This document shows, piece by piece, positions 51,241-63,135 of a stretch of 64,000 nucleotides of DNA. The stretch comes from Salminus brasiliensis. Lineage: Eukaryota > Chordata > Actinopteri > Characiformes > Bryconidae. Made by a program: the position numbers and the translations under genes. The stretch covers positions 40,739,842-40,803,841 of the forward strand of contig NC_132880.1 in assembly GCF_030463535.1 (NCBI RefSeq), written 5' to 3'. The notes beneath the pieces were generated by a model. The model saw only the letters and a list, made by a program, of their open reading frames with translations, searched no databases and had not been told where the DNA came from. Numbering within the stretch: position 1 is the stretch's first letter; each line of letters begins with the position of its first letter.

Positions 51241-53514
51241 TAACGTGTTCATTCAAGATTTTAGTGGCTGTTTTATTGTTATGTAATTTTCCTGTGCTAT
51301 TGCACCACCTGCTGCATCTGACTGAACACTGTTTAAAGCAGCTCTTGGTTTATGCTTTTTGGATTGGTTGGTTTTGTGAACACAATTTAGAACAGAGCTG
51401 TTTGGGAAGGACAAAATGTTAAGATGTCTTCAGTATGCTTTGGTCTGATTATGCATTTATTTGGGATCTGGACAAACAGCAAACCGTGTTAAGCTCCCTT
51501 TTCTGGAGAATGCAGCATGACACTGGCATACCCCACTCCAGTGTACATCCCTGACTGTCAGAGGTGGGTAGTAACTAGTTAACTTTGCTGAGTTACAAGT
51601 GCTTAGTGTTGATGGATTACTAATATCCAAAGTATTTTTAAACTTCTGTTCATTTCTGCCCAGCACACATTCTCCATGAGGGGCTATCCATAGTTTCTAC
51701 ACCGCAGCACAGGAATGTAAAACCCTAGCACCCATTCTGTACATGACTAGAACCATGAGCATGAGGTGGTGCAATAAGATCTCAGAATGACGCCAGTTCA
51801 TTTCCTTTGAGGAATACACCCACAAGCTTAATAGCTGAGAATTACAAGAACAATTTTGTTTTTGGTCTCTGCATATTGGGAGGCACCCACTGCTTTTCCC
51901 CCGTTCAGGAATTACTGCAATTTACACTGCAATCAAAAAGGTCTCCGATCTCAGCAAGTGAAATCATCTTGAGTCAAATTTATTTATCAATTCCTGTTTT
52001 AAGTAATTTAATATAAGTTAATATATCAATGTTTGATAAATGAACTAGATGAATGAGTATTTTATGTAGTTAATCTACTTAATACATCACTTTTTGCTTG
52101 TTTCAAGTAATTCACTTAGTTAATAAATGCTTGTTTGTAAGTAATATATCGTTAATATAACGTTTAGCTTGTTTTAAGCAATTCTCAATACACTTGACTT
52201 GGCTTGATTCAACTAAATCTATTTAGGGCTTTTTATTTATTATTATTTTTTTAGTAATTCCTCAAATCAATAGATCATATCATATAAATCATATCTAATA
52301 ATCTATTTTAGATAATATATCAATTCCGCTTGTTTTAAGTACTTCTTCTGGTTAATATGTACATATTTGCTTGTTACAAGTAATTCTACCTAGTTAATGT
52401 ATGAATTCCCTTCTCTTTCTTTTGGGGTAATTCTATTTATTCAATACAACAATTTTGCTCGTTTTACAGTAATTCTGTATAGTGAAATCTTGTTTAAAGC
52501 ATTATTTTTAACAAAATACATTACCTGTAAATAAGACAATGCCACTGGACTAAATTACTTAAATCAACTAAGTAAAATAGATTAGATTATTGTTAGATTA
52601 TTGACTTAATTTAAGATGAAGATTTTCTCTTAGCAAGAAATCATTGCAGTGCATAACTAATGTGAAAGCAGAACATCCTACTGACTCATTTCTCCACAGT
52701 TTTTGCAGATTTGCAGTTTGTAAAGTTTCTGTATGTAGAGCTGCTGTGTGCAGGGACCTCCCCTAATGTGTGAGAGGTCAAATGTTTCACCTCAGACCAG
52801 GCCTGTGGACCCTGCAGGTGTTTCACCTAAAGTTAGTGCCAGAAAGTCTTTTCCCTGTTGTGAGTTCCACTATTCAGGCATGCAGGGCGCATTCCATGTT
52901 ATTCCTGGACCAGCTAAAATGGGCCGAGATTCCCCAAGACATTACATTATATCATATCAAAGTCCTGAAGCAGACTAAACTGAACCGATATGGGGTGTGA
53001 TCGGCTTCTTGTGGATTTTTCCAGACTGTCTCTGAAGTCTAAGTGCTTTGCCACTAAATTCTGGAGGTGGGCAAAATGGTATATTACGCATTCAGGGTAC
53101 TCATTTTTGCCTTTGATGTTCTCAGTGGGTCAGTGCAGTACAAAATGTTTTTGGAAGGCATGCACTGTAACTAGCAGGAGGCAGCGGGATGGATTTTGTG
53201 CACAGAGAGGAACATAGAAACGTCTTACAGAAAGGTACTGAAGTTTTTTTTTCTTTATTCTAAACAATAGCTCTGTTGAGTCAGAAAGTGCTCTGTTCTG
53301 AGGGGTGCCAAAGCAGGATTTATAGATTTAGGCTGATTTTCAGAATTTCTGAATAAATCTTACAACAACCAATGCAGCAAGAGTGCAGTAGATCATATAA
53401 TTAGGCCTCCAGATATGGCACAGTTCAAACTGACTACATTTTAAATAAAGCAAATCAGGAAGAAGTATTCACTCTTAGCCGTAGCAACGATAGTGCTAAT
53501 ACAATTGATAGTTA

Positions 53515-53997
53515 TACACAATGTGGACTAAAGTATTGGGACACCTGCTCATTTATTGTTTCCTGTTTGTTTTTGTTGGAGTAGCTGTCTCTACTTTCTA
53601 GGGAAGGCTTTCTAGTAGATTTTAGAAGATTGTTGTGAGGATTTGATTTGACTGCATTCAGCAACAAGAGTGTTAGTGTTGATCATTTTAGAACTTAATA
53701 TTGGATGGAGCACCATTCATCATTCCAGAGAACACAGTTCCACAGCTCCACAGTTCAATCCTAAGGGGCTTTGTACACCTCTAGCCCATGCCTGACATTA
53801 GGCATGGTGCCAATAGGTTCATGTTCATCTGAGTCCTGTTCTACTGGCAATACTTACAGGGACTCTACACGGACTAGACAAGCTGTGTGCTTGTGTGTGT
53901 GTGCATTTGTACATCTGTGTCAGCAATAGATGCACCTTAAAGTAGCTGAAAGCATTCATTAGAGGGGGTGTCCACAAACATTTGGACATAAAGTGTA
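53515..53997 (+). mobile_element. Tc1-like MITE family A, longest copy
   Basis: 483 bp with both ends: TACACAATGTGGACTAAAGT at the left and CATTTGGACATAAAGTGTA at the right, inside TA. All internal family blocks are present in order, so this is the best reference copy in the window. Confidence 0.9.
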
Positions 53998-54385
53998 CCT
54001 GTAGGTGCTTTAAATCTCATTTAAACCTGCGTGATATACCGTGTCTCTGAGTGGTTTGCTATGGGAGTTTTTTTTTCCAGCATTAAATTAGTATCTGATG
54101 TCAACCCCAGCAGGATGTGTTTCCTCTCTCGTTCTGGTTTCCGTACCAGGTTTCTTCCCTGTTCCATATTAGGAACTTTTTCTATGATACAATCAATATT
54201 TCCGCATCTGTATCTCTCCAATACACTGAAATCCCCAGTGCTGAATTAACACCCACACTGCCCACGTTGGTGCTCAGCTGACCTTAGATAAACAGTGTAG
54301 GTGTTGATTCACCACTGGGGATTAAACCGTGGACGACATTTTGAACTGATAATGCTTATGTGTGAACAAACAGTTTAACTTGCCC

Positions 54386-54785
54386 TACATGGACACAAAT
54401 ATTGGGACACCTGCTTGTTCATTGTTTCCTCTGAAATCAAGTGTATTAAATGTGTATCCTGGAGGTACTGTCTCTGTAACTGTCCATTCTACTGTCCTGA
54501 GTAGAAGGCTTTTTACTAGATTTTGGAGCATTGCTGTGAGGATTTAATTAAATTCAGTGACAAGAGCGTTAGTGAGGTCAGGATAATCACTACCCCACCT
54601 TATCCCCAACTCCTCAACTCATCCCAAAAGTACTGGACAGAGCACCATCCATCACTCCAGAGAACACAGCTCCACTGGTCCACAGTTTAATGCTGGGCTT
54701 CATACCACTCTAGCAATACCTAGCATTAGGGTTCATATGCTCCAGAGAGTCCTATTCTTTTGGCAGTACTTCTCAACTTCACATT
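54386..54785 (+). mobile_element. Tc1-like MITE family A, 5' part
   Basis: TACATGGACACAAATATTGG at the left, interior through GTCCTATTCTTTTGGCAGTA. It is then replaced by sequence related to the clasp2 upstream region. Confidence 0.8.
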
Positions 54786-54890
54786 TTGTTAACACGGCTT
54801 GCAACTCCTCTCTTGGTATTAAAGTATCTGTATTAAAGTAGAACCTGCCTTTGGGGAACATGCAGACCGCACCGCCATTCTGAGGACCAG
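54785..54890 (+). repeat. Diverged copy of clasp2 upstream sequence
   Basis: Shares TTTTGTTAACACGGCT, AACTCCTCT, ATTAAAG and CCTGCCTTTGGGGAAC with 56840-56960 in the same order and orientation. Confidence 0.65.
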
Positions 54891-55939
54891 AGCTTCTTAT
54901 TTACACATTTATGTACATCTACAGTCATACATACGCACATCCTTAAATCCATAGAAGTATGGATGCCAAATAAATAAAGTAGTGGAGAAGCTTCACCCAT
55001 AGATCCTCCAATGCTTCCCTTCCGCCACCCACATTTCCAAAATTGGTACTCTAAGTGGTGAACAGACTTTGCTGGACAGCCATAGACAAGACTGACAGAC
55101 TTAGAACAGACATAGACACACACTGATATGAGAGGACAGACAGAGCAGACGTACACACACACTAAAACATGTACCTACCATTTTAAAGGGTTGCAGTTTG
55201 CATGCTGTAAGAAAGGTGTCCAGTTTGATAAAATAAGAATAATACGTTGGTGTTCTTTCAAAAAGAGTGTGACATGAAAACGAGGACAGATGTAGTCAGC
55301 TCTCAGTGTAATGTAGAAAGTAAGGTCAGGTTTCTTTGAATTATTTGGTAGTTTCATAGGGGCCACATGTATAGGGACAATGTGGACAAATGAATGTAAC
55401 ACATTATATCAACAGCTGATTTAGGTAAAAAGGTGGTTACCTCATAACAGTGAGGACTGGGGGTTTTAATTGAGGAAAAATACATGTTTAGAATGTGTTT
55501 TGTCTTTTCAGTATACACTCCATTGTGAGTTTAAAGTTAAGGTTAAAAGTTTCTGCTGTCATGAAATCAAAAATATAACCTCCCAGAGTTCACTCCTCAT
55601 TAAACCTTTCTGGGATCAGGTGACAACAGCAGATGTGATTCAAAACCATGAACAAAAGATCCAGGAATGATTCCTGTAATACATTCAACCCCTCCATGGC
55701 AGTAAACACACACTACCAAGAGTTACTAGGCCCATCTCAGCCCCCATTGAGCAACTGGGAGTTAAAAGCCTGGCTTAAAGAAGCCTCAGGTGTGCACGTT
55801 AATGGGAAGAGAAAGTGTTGTTCTTTTGCTTCCCCAACTCCCACTTTTTACTGGTCCAGGGAGAACTGAGCAAGAAACCTTCCGGTCCCAAGCCCACTGC
55901 TCTAACCTTTAGCTCACAGTTGCCCCGATAAAGAACAGT

Positions 55940-56045
55940 TGTTGAATGTTTGATGATCACCACCCCACCTCATCCCCAAAGTACTGGATGAAGCATCATC
56001 ATTCCAGAGGACACAGCTCCACAGCTCAATGCCAGGCTTTCTCAC
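55940..56045 (+). mobile_element. Tc1-like MITE family A, short internal fragment
   Basis: GATGATCACCACCCCACCTC, CAAAGTACTGGATGAAGCAT and CACAGCTCCACAGCTCAATG match the family interior. Confidence 0.7.
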
Positions 56046-56084
56046 ACTTCCTGCTAGTGCAGGGAGGACTGAGCCACAGTCACG

Positions 56085-56330
56085 CTTGTCCCAATATAAA
56101 ACATGGTGGTGGATCTCTCTATTTTAACACCTTTAAAGTCTTGTTAGGCTAAATGGCATCATAGGTCCCATGAAAAACTAGAAGCCTTTAGACATTAGAC
56201 TTTAAAGTTTGGTTTCCTCTACAAGAGGGCTAACAGCAGGATATTAATCCAAAGCACATCTTCATATTCATTCAAAAATGTTTTACTGACCTAACCGCTA
56301 CAAAAAGTCAGGAAGGTAAAGAAGCTGAAG
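56085..56330 (+). pseudogene. Relic of a Tc1-like transposase, catalytic region
   Basis: AAACATGGTGGTGGATCTCT (the KHGGG region) and GCAGGATATTAATCCAAAGC (the QQDNDPKH region, with the catalytic Asp codon altered or shifted) occur in the order of Tc1 transposases. It is badly decayed and has no open frame. Confidence 0.6.
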
Positions 56331-56779
56331 AAGAGAGTCCACAAGCAAAGACCAAGATCCATGTGCATTCTCCTGCCTCAGCTAAAAACAAAGGGTGCAA
56401 AAATAGCAATTATTACGGATTGTGATATTTTAAGATAATTTTATTTTAGTTTTTGTTTTATTATTCTTTAAATAATAATAAAAAATAATGTGAGATTTGC
56501 TCATATGTTTAGCAGACAAAACCATTTCAGTAGTGCTGTATTTTATTGAACTGCTCAAACTGTTATAGAGGATACTGCACATCAATGATGTATAAAGGGA
56601 GTCGCTTTCCCTCATATTTCCTGACCTGATCAGTTGTTACCATAACATCAGCTAGTAGCAGTATGGTCATCACTGGGTTTGTGTTTGTGTTTACATTATA
56701 GGCATTAGTTAGTTTGGGGCCATTAGGTACATGTGTGTGTGTGGGTGGGTGTGTTTGGTATCTGCTGTAACGCTAGTAA

Positions 56780-57717
56780 TCTCACGTCACACCAGCAGAG
56801 GGCCCCAAACCACACAGAATTAGATCACGTCCAGCTAATTTTGTTAACACGGCTATAACTACAGATACCATAACCATAGCTGTGAACTCCTCTTCATCTC
56901 CCGCCATTAAAGCAGAAACCCTGCCTTTGTGGAACTTGCGGAACCTGCGGAACCTTTGCATCCGCCCTAGTTCCTCAGTGAGCGTGTTTTTGTACACAGG
57001 CAATATGGCGGGCTCCTGTGCGGCGTTGAAGGACCCCTAGGCCTCGGCCCTGCTGTCAGTGTTTGTCCAGTAGCGCAGGCTCGCTGGTCTCTGACCGAGT
57101 TGGGTGGCTGTTGTTACCGGTAGAGCTGCCGTGGAGATCCGGGGTGGAGTGAATGTGAGCGGCAGCTGTTGCTGTGGTGACTATTTCGGGATTGAGCGCG
57201 AGCAGGAGCTCCAGAGAGAGAGCGCCGCGAACAGCGCCCCGCCGCGACGCACCGAGGGTCGGCGAGAGGAGCCGGAGTGAGGCGGGCTGCGCTCAGATGG
57301 AGGCACGGAGAGAGCAGAGGCCAGGCGGCAGGGCCCAGGCCAACCGGCCACAAGTTTAGCTAGCGAGCTACAGCTAGCAGCGTTAGCCGAGACTCGGCTA
57401 CTAGCTATCTGTTAGCTACCTAAGCTAAGCGAGCTAGCGCTAACGACACATCTGCCGCCTTCCTAAGCATCGCTGTGGTCCCTCTATCCAGGAGACTCTT
57501 TCCCGCTCAGCTCCGTGGTTGTAACCGCAGCCCGATTTGTTTGAGCCACTTTTGTCCCATCATAACTTCTGAGAAGTTGTTTTGTTTAGTTTATAACGGC
57601 TCAGGGTTTCTTTTGTACCCGATAAAAGTTGGTCTTGGTGATTTTGGCCGGTACCAACTGTTCGGGTTAGTGACTTTTAACACCAGAGTTACCCCCCCTG
57701 TCCGTTTCTCTGACTGA

Positions 57718-57750
<33 letters not shown>

Positions 57751-57873
57751 GAGGCGTTAGCCAGCTAGTGTTTTGTTTGTCACATTTCCTCCGCTTCTCT
57801 GCTGTAGTAGGAGCCACACGAACAGCCTTGCCCCCCTCAGAGCGCCTCGCCGGCGTTGGCCAGCTACAAAGCC
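56780..57873 (+). promoter_or_regulatory. clasp2: clasp2 promoter and 5' leader
   Basis: CpG-rich from about 56940 to 57480. It includes a YY1-type AATATGGCGG (57002-57011), an often promoter-proximal motif. The leader carries a start-stop ATGTGA (57153-57158), a 20-codon upstream ORF (57297-57359), a GCTA/TAGC-rich self-complementary tract (57355-57450) and (TG)n (57722-57750). The transcription start is inferred to lie near 57000-57100. Confidence 0.6.
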
Positions 57874-58071
57874 ATGGAGGAAAATGACAACATGGACTAT
57901 TTTTACCAGCAAGTTTTGCAAAAGGACGTGAGCCGACGGCTGCAGGTCGGCCCGGACCTCATCGACTACCTCAGTGACCCGCAGAGGTCCGCGGACGTGG
58001 AGCAGGACAAATCCCGGTTGGATAAAACCATGGATGAACTAACCGGGTGGGTCAATTCAAGCAACTACAAG
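57874..58071 (+). CDS. clasp2: clasp2 exon 1 (coding part)
   Basis: 66 codons from MEENDNMDYFYQQVLQKD to GWVNSSNYK; donor GTACGT. It lies at the right edge of the CpG-rich region. Confidence 0.94.
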
Positions 58072-58583
58072 GTACGTATCCTTTAGTTAGTTTTTTTTTT
58101 TATTTTTTTTCTTCTGGCCACTAATAACTAACTAAGTTTAATGGTTCTTGACACAATGTTCATTTAAAGAAAAAAAAAAAATATATATATATATATCTAT
58201 ATATTGGTGTTATTATTAATAAATGAGCAGCTCAGGCGTAGCCGTTATCAGCGATGAATGCATTGTTTTGTTGTGGCCCTGCAGTCAGACACGGTAGGCT
58301 ACACCTCGACCAAAGTCCTTAGTAAAATCTCATTCCTGCAGTTAGGTCTTAGGAAATAATGCACTTTTAGGCTTCTTATCCCTGCAGCTCGTTAGGAACC
58401 GTTTTCCCAGAGTACTGCATGCTCCTCTTGTCACTTTGACATTAGGGCCCTGCCACTGGAGTGAACATAACTGTGCTTTGTGTTGGGTGTACCTGGGGGC
58501 TCAGACATGCAGGCCCGGTTATATTGGCACGTACTTTTTTTATTCTAGCATAAAACTGTCCCCATCGTTTAACTGTTTGAGTA

Positions 58584-58643
<60 letters not shown>

Positions 58644-61600
58644 AGGAAATGGGTGAGCATCTGTGTCCTGGGCTGTGTGAGGCTGGGGGGAGGGGTTATG
58701 GGGGTATTGTTCTGAGGGTAGGGGACATTTAAGGAGACATCCATCCTTTCAATTCATTTTCTGGCCTTAATCTACAGATACCTGATGGGCTTTTATAGTT
58801 ATTACTTAATGAATTGGTAGCTAAGGTGTCTTTTATTTGAGCACATTCAGCCATAAGTCTTTATACTCTCATCCATGCTGAGGCCATGCTGTTTACAGTT
58901 GGATGGTTTGAAATGACCAGGTGATGCATATGTGATGTAAGATTCCTGTGGTTTCTTCTAGGTTCCTCCTGAAAAGACTAAGTTTAATGTTTGTAAAATG
59001 GAAAGATTGTCAGACTCCATACTATGAAGTGGGCCTTGTGGGCTGTTAGTCCAAGCTTGTTCATGTGGATGTGATGACTGAAGCACTTTTCAGAGACTTA
59101 GCCCAACTCTAATGGACTTTAATGAAGCCTTAGTAGATAATGCATTTTTGCTTCTTGAACATGCACAGATCAGACATAACATTAGCACCACATTCCTAAT
59201 ATTGAGTAAGTCTCTGCCACAACAAATCTGACCGTTCGAGACATGGACTCCATAAGATCTCTGAAAGTGTCCTGTGGTATCTGGAACCAAGACGTTAGCA
59301 GCAGAATCTTTAAGTTCTGTAAGTTGTGATCATGGTCAGCCCCCATGAGCATCAGTGAGCCTGCCGCTGGTTGCCCATACTTGGAGCAGTTTTGGTAGGT
59401 ACTGACCGCATTAGGGGATCCCCCAAAAGATCTGCCTGATGTTGGAGAGATGCTTTGACCCAGTCGTCTAGCCATCACAATTTGGCTGTCAGAGTGGCTC
59501 AGATTCTCATGCTTGCCATGTTTTTCCCTGTTTTTAACCTTCAATGAAATGACTGTTCGTTGCTGCCTAATACATCTCACCCCTTGACAGATGCTGATGA
59601 AGATTATCAATATTTTATTTTCGTCAGACAGTGGTGCTAATGCTATGGCTGATTAGTCTAGCATACTGCACAAATACAAAGCTATGTAAAATTCTTAACA
59701 AGCCAGTGTTAGTGAAATCATTGCCAGTCATGACCTTTCAGAGATATATGTGGAACTCTCATATAGGCATAAGTCTTCATTATCCGTAATGGGTTTGGAT
59801 ATATGCTGTATAAGCAGTGAGGCTGTGTGGCCGAGACTTATGTTATTACCATGAATCTGGTTGTCCTTGTGAGAGGAGGTTGCAGTGCATCTTCTAACAC
59901 CAGGATCTAGCAGGTGTTTTGCTGTCAAAGCAGGTTTAAAGGCTGACCGTTTCATGTCGCGACAGCATTGTCCATGCAGCAGGGTGAAGAGTTTTATGTA
60001 AGCAGATATATCATAGAACAGGAATATTTGTGAGAGCTGAACAGGCAATGTTGTTGCCATATGAAACCTTTTAAACATAGCCTTTATGTTGTCTGAAAAG
60101 TTAGTGGAATTGAATTGGTGTAAAATCTTGTTACATGAACTTGCGAACATTCTTGTCTTGTCAATTAGCAGATATGAGGTTTTGTTACGACAGTGGTTAT
60201 GGAGAATCTAAAGGCCAGATGCTCTAAAGTACTGCCCACCTTGTCTTGCTCGGGACTCTCTTTGGCTGCTTTGACTAAAATAGGTCATAACTGGAGCTCT
60301 TAGGATGTAGTGAATATTTGATTGTTTCTCTGGAATGTGGACTTCCATCCTGCACTGCCAAGAAACACACTGCAGCAATCCTACCACAGCCCTCAAACAC
60401 ACACACACAGACACACACACACATGCATTCTTCTAGACATGATGTGTCTTAGAAAGACACTAGGAATGCTTCTGTTGTTACAGTGGTGTGCTGTGTGTTT
60501 GCAAGAGAGCATGAGATCATAATGACTGCATTCTCAGCTGATTTGTGTTCTTATTTATTTATTTATTTGTTTATGTCAGGTTGCATTGCTGGGGATCGAT
60601 ATCGTCAGTGCGTTTGTCGACCGGTTGAGCGATCGCTTCCGAGGATATGTAGGCACAGGTAAGCCACTCCAGTTAGCGGTGGGTGATATGGCAAAGATTT
60701 TGTTTTCATGGTCATTTAAAACATTTTGACATTCATACCAGATGCATACAGAGGGACATATTTAAAAGAAAACTCTCAGAAAGCTCTCGGTACAATGATT
60801 TTTAAATCTGTCCAATAATTCATTTAATTCCCCTACATTAAGCCTAGTTTTAAATCTGTCTGTTTTAATTTCTGCACTACATTCAATTCCAACATCCAAT
60901 AACATTAATCATGCTCTTTCAATGAATCAGGCGGTTGGTCAGTGTTCTTTAAGTACTGACAAAGTCCACACAGAAATCATGATAAATCAAAAATCATCAT
61001 ATTATCTACTTCTTATTCTGGTGTCATGGTATTTTCCAAAGAGATCACTGTATCCAGTTATCAGAGAACATTTACATACTTAATGATCCAGTGTTTCCTG
61101 TACTACCAGTACTCTAAACCAGTGTTTCTCAACCCTGGTTTGGGAGACACCCTGCCCTGCACACCTGATTCAACTTATATCAGTTTTAGTCCTTTTTATA
61201 AGTCCTTTTAGAGTTGCAGAGGGCATGTTAAAGCAGGGAAACCATTAAAATGTGCAGGGCCGGCTGCCTCCAGGACCAGGGTTGAGAAACACTGCTCTAA
61301 GCTAAATAATATCTTACAAACCTGACCGAGCATGTTTTGATCAGGTCGTTATGTTCTGCTTCTCTGAAAGTAAACGCATTAAGCTACTTTAAGGATTCTC
61401 TGAAGCATGTAAACATGAACCTGTGGGCACAATTCCTAGTGCTAAGTGTGGGCTAGAGGGCTATGAAGCCCCCCCAGCATTGATCTGTGAAGCAGTGGAA
61501 CGGTGTTCCATGGAATGATGGCTGGTGCTAATCATGGGTGGTAATCATCCAACATCCTGACCTCCCTAACACTCTTGCTGCTAAATGCAATCAAATCTTT

Positions 61601-63081
61601 ACAGCAATGCTCCAAAATCAGGACAGTAGAGACAGTCACTCCAAGAGCAGGGTCAGCTTTTTAAAATCCCTGATTTTGGAAGAAACCATAAATGAGCAGG
61701 TGTCCCAAAAGTTTGGCCATTATAGTGTGTTTCAGAGTGAAGGGTCTCTGAGCGTCTCTAAGCATTTTTGCTAAGCAAGCTCCGCTTTGCTAAGGTGATG
61801 GGTGGGGGTAGTGGGAAGTGAAATATTATCTTATTGGTTAATGTGATTTGGCCCCGCCTGCTGGTTCTCCATGAAGTAATCAGAGCTCAAGGCGTTTTCG
61901 AGGCAGATCAGAGATTACAGGAAAACAGGATTTTTGTGTGTTTGTATAGAGAGGTATGATGAACACTGCTTTTCTACCAGTGTGGAACAGTGGCATGAAT
62001 GTTTTATGGAGCAAAATGTTATCATTGACATGCTCATGGGGCCAGTTTCCCAGACAAGGATTAAGCTTAGTCATGGACTATGTTTTCTCTTATTCAGAAT
62101 GCTGTGCAGTCCAGGAATAGGTTTAATCCCTGTCTGGGAAACAGACCTGTAATCTATGTATACTGGTAACACTGAAAATCAGTATTGTAGTGGTGTAAAT
62201 GATGGGAGGAGAGATCTCATCAAAAACGAGACTTTTTAATCACAGCTGCCTCTGTTAAAAGGGGAATACCACAGTGACTCAGTACTCGTAAGATGACATA
62301 ATCTTTAGATGAATGCCACTCTCTCAGCTGTCTTGGCTCCGCTCCCTCCCATTTCACCAAGGAAACAGCTTGTTTTGCTTTTAACAGAGAGCACCCCCAC
62401 GTATAACCTCATTCCTCTCTGAGAACACACAAACACCCCACAATTGACAAAAAGGATGAGGATGACCTCATTCTTGAGGTGCTTCTGAGATTAAAAATAC
62501 ATAATCAGTAAATCTTTCCCTCTTTTTTTTCTCAGTGGTCCCTGCATTAGTGGACCGTCTAGGTGATGGAAAGGATCAGGTTCGAGATCAAGCGCAGGCG
62601 CTCATTCTCAGACTGATGGAACAGGCAGCCACTCCCATGGTGGGGCTCTCTGCTCTTTCTTTCTCCCACTCTCTTCTTTCTCATTTCTTATTTCTCTTTT
62701 TTTTTTTTCTTGTCTCTCTTCCCCCTTTCTTCCCCTCTCTCCTATTTTTTTGTCTTCCTCTTCATCTCTTTTTCTCTCCCCTTCTTTCTCTCTTTCGCCC
62801 TTCTTGTTCTCTCTCTCCCTCTTCGTTCTCTCCAGCCCCCCCTTTTTTTCTCTCTCTCTCCTCACTCTACTTTTTCTATCATTTTCTGTCGCTCGTTCCT
62901 GACTTTCTCTCTTCTGTCTCCCTGTAAACTGTAACTTGAGGCAAACCATCATTAATGCACAGCCATGCAAGTGCCTTCACTTCCCTTTCCACAACTTCTG
63001 ACAGTAATTCATATGGTTCCTTACAAATCTGTTCTGTTTCTCTTCTTGTGCTTGTTCCTGTTTTACTACATACAGTGAATC

Positions 63082-63135
<54 letters not shown>

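Larger units (their letters stand above)
50240..56950. other. fbxl2-clasp2 intergenic region
   Basis: 6.7 kb. It holds a family C relic (50330-51240), an AT-rich stretch with recurrent TAAGTAATTC-like words (about 51950-52620), family A MITEs (53515-53997, 54386-54785, 55940-56045), a copy of clasp2 upstream sequence (54785-54890) and a Tc1 relic (56085-56330). No UBP1-like (CP2/grainyhead) exon or other gene is recognised. Confidence 0.7.
58072..60579. other. clasp2 intron 1
   Basis: 2.5 kb with (TA)n at about 58182-58205, (TG)n at 58586-58639 and a family B element (59166-59657). An open frame of 140 codons on the minus strand (59728-60150) has no recognisable domain. Confidence 0.6.
60659..62535. 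other. clasp2 intron 2
   Basis: 1.9 kb with a hAT-type MITE (61120-61294), a minus-strand family A MITE (61385-61729) and a small palindromic MITE (62043-62144). The rest is unremarkable. Confidence 0.65.

Noticed and set aside
57722-57805. A small intron in the clasp2 5' leader
   Set aside because: A GTGTGT donor and a TGCTGTAG acceptor can be drawn, but the donor lies in a (TG)n array and nothing else supports splicing there.
59728-60150. 140-codon minus-strand frame in clasp2 intron 1
   Set aside because: No domain or family resemblance, and antisense within an intron; likely chance.
62608-62970. Charged Lys/Glu/Arg-rich minus-strand frame
   Set aside because: Antisense reading of the CT-rich intron 3 tract of clasp2; low complexity only.
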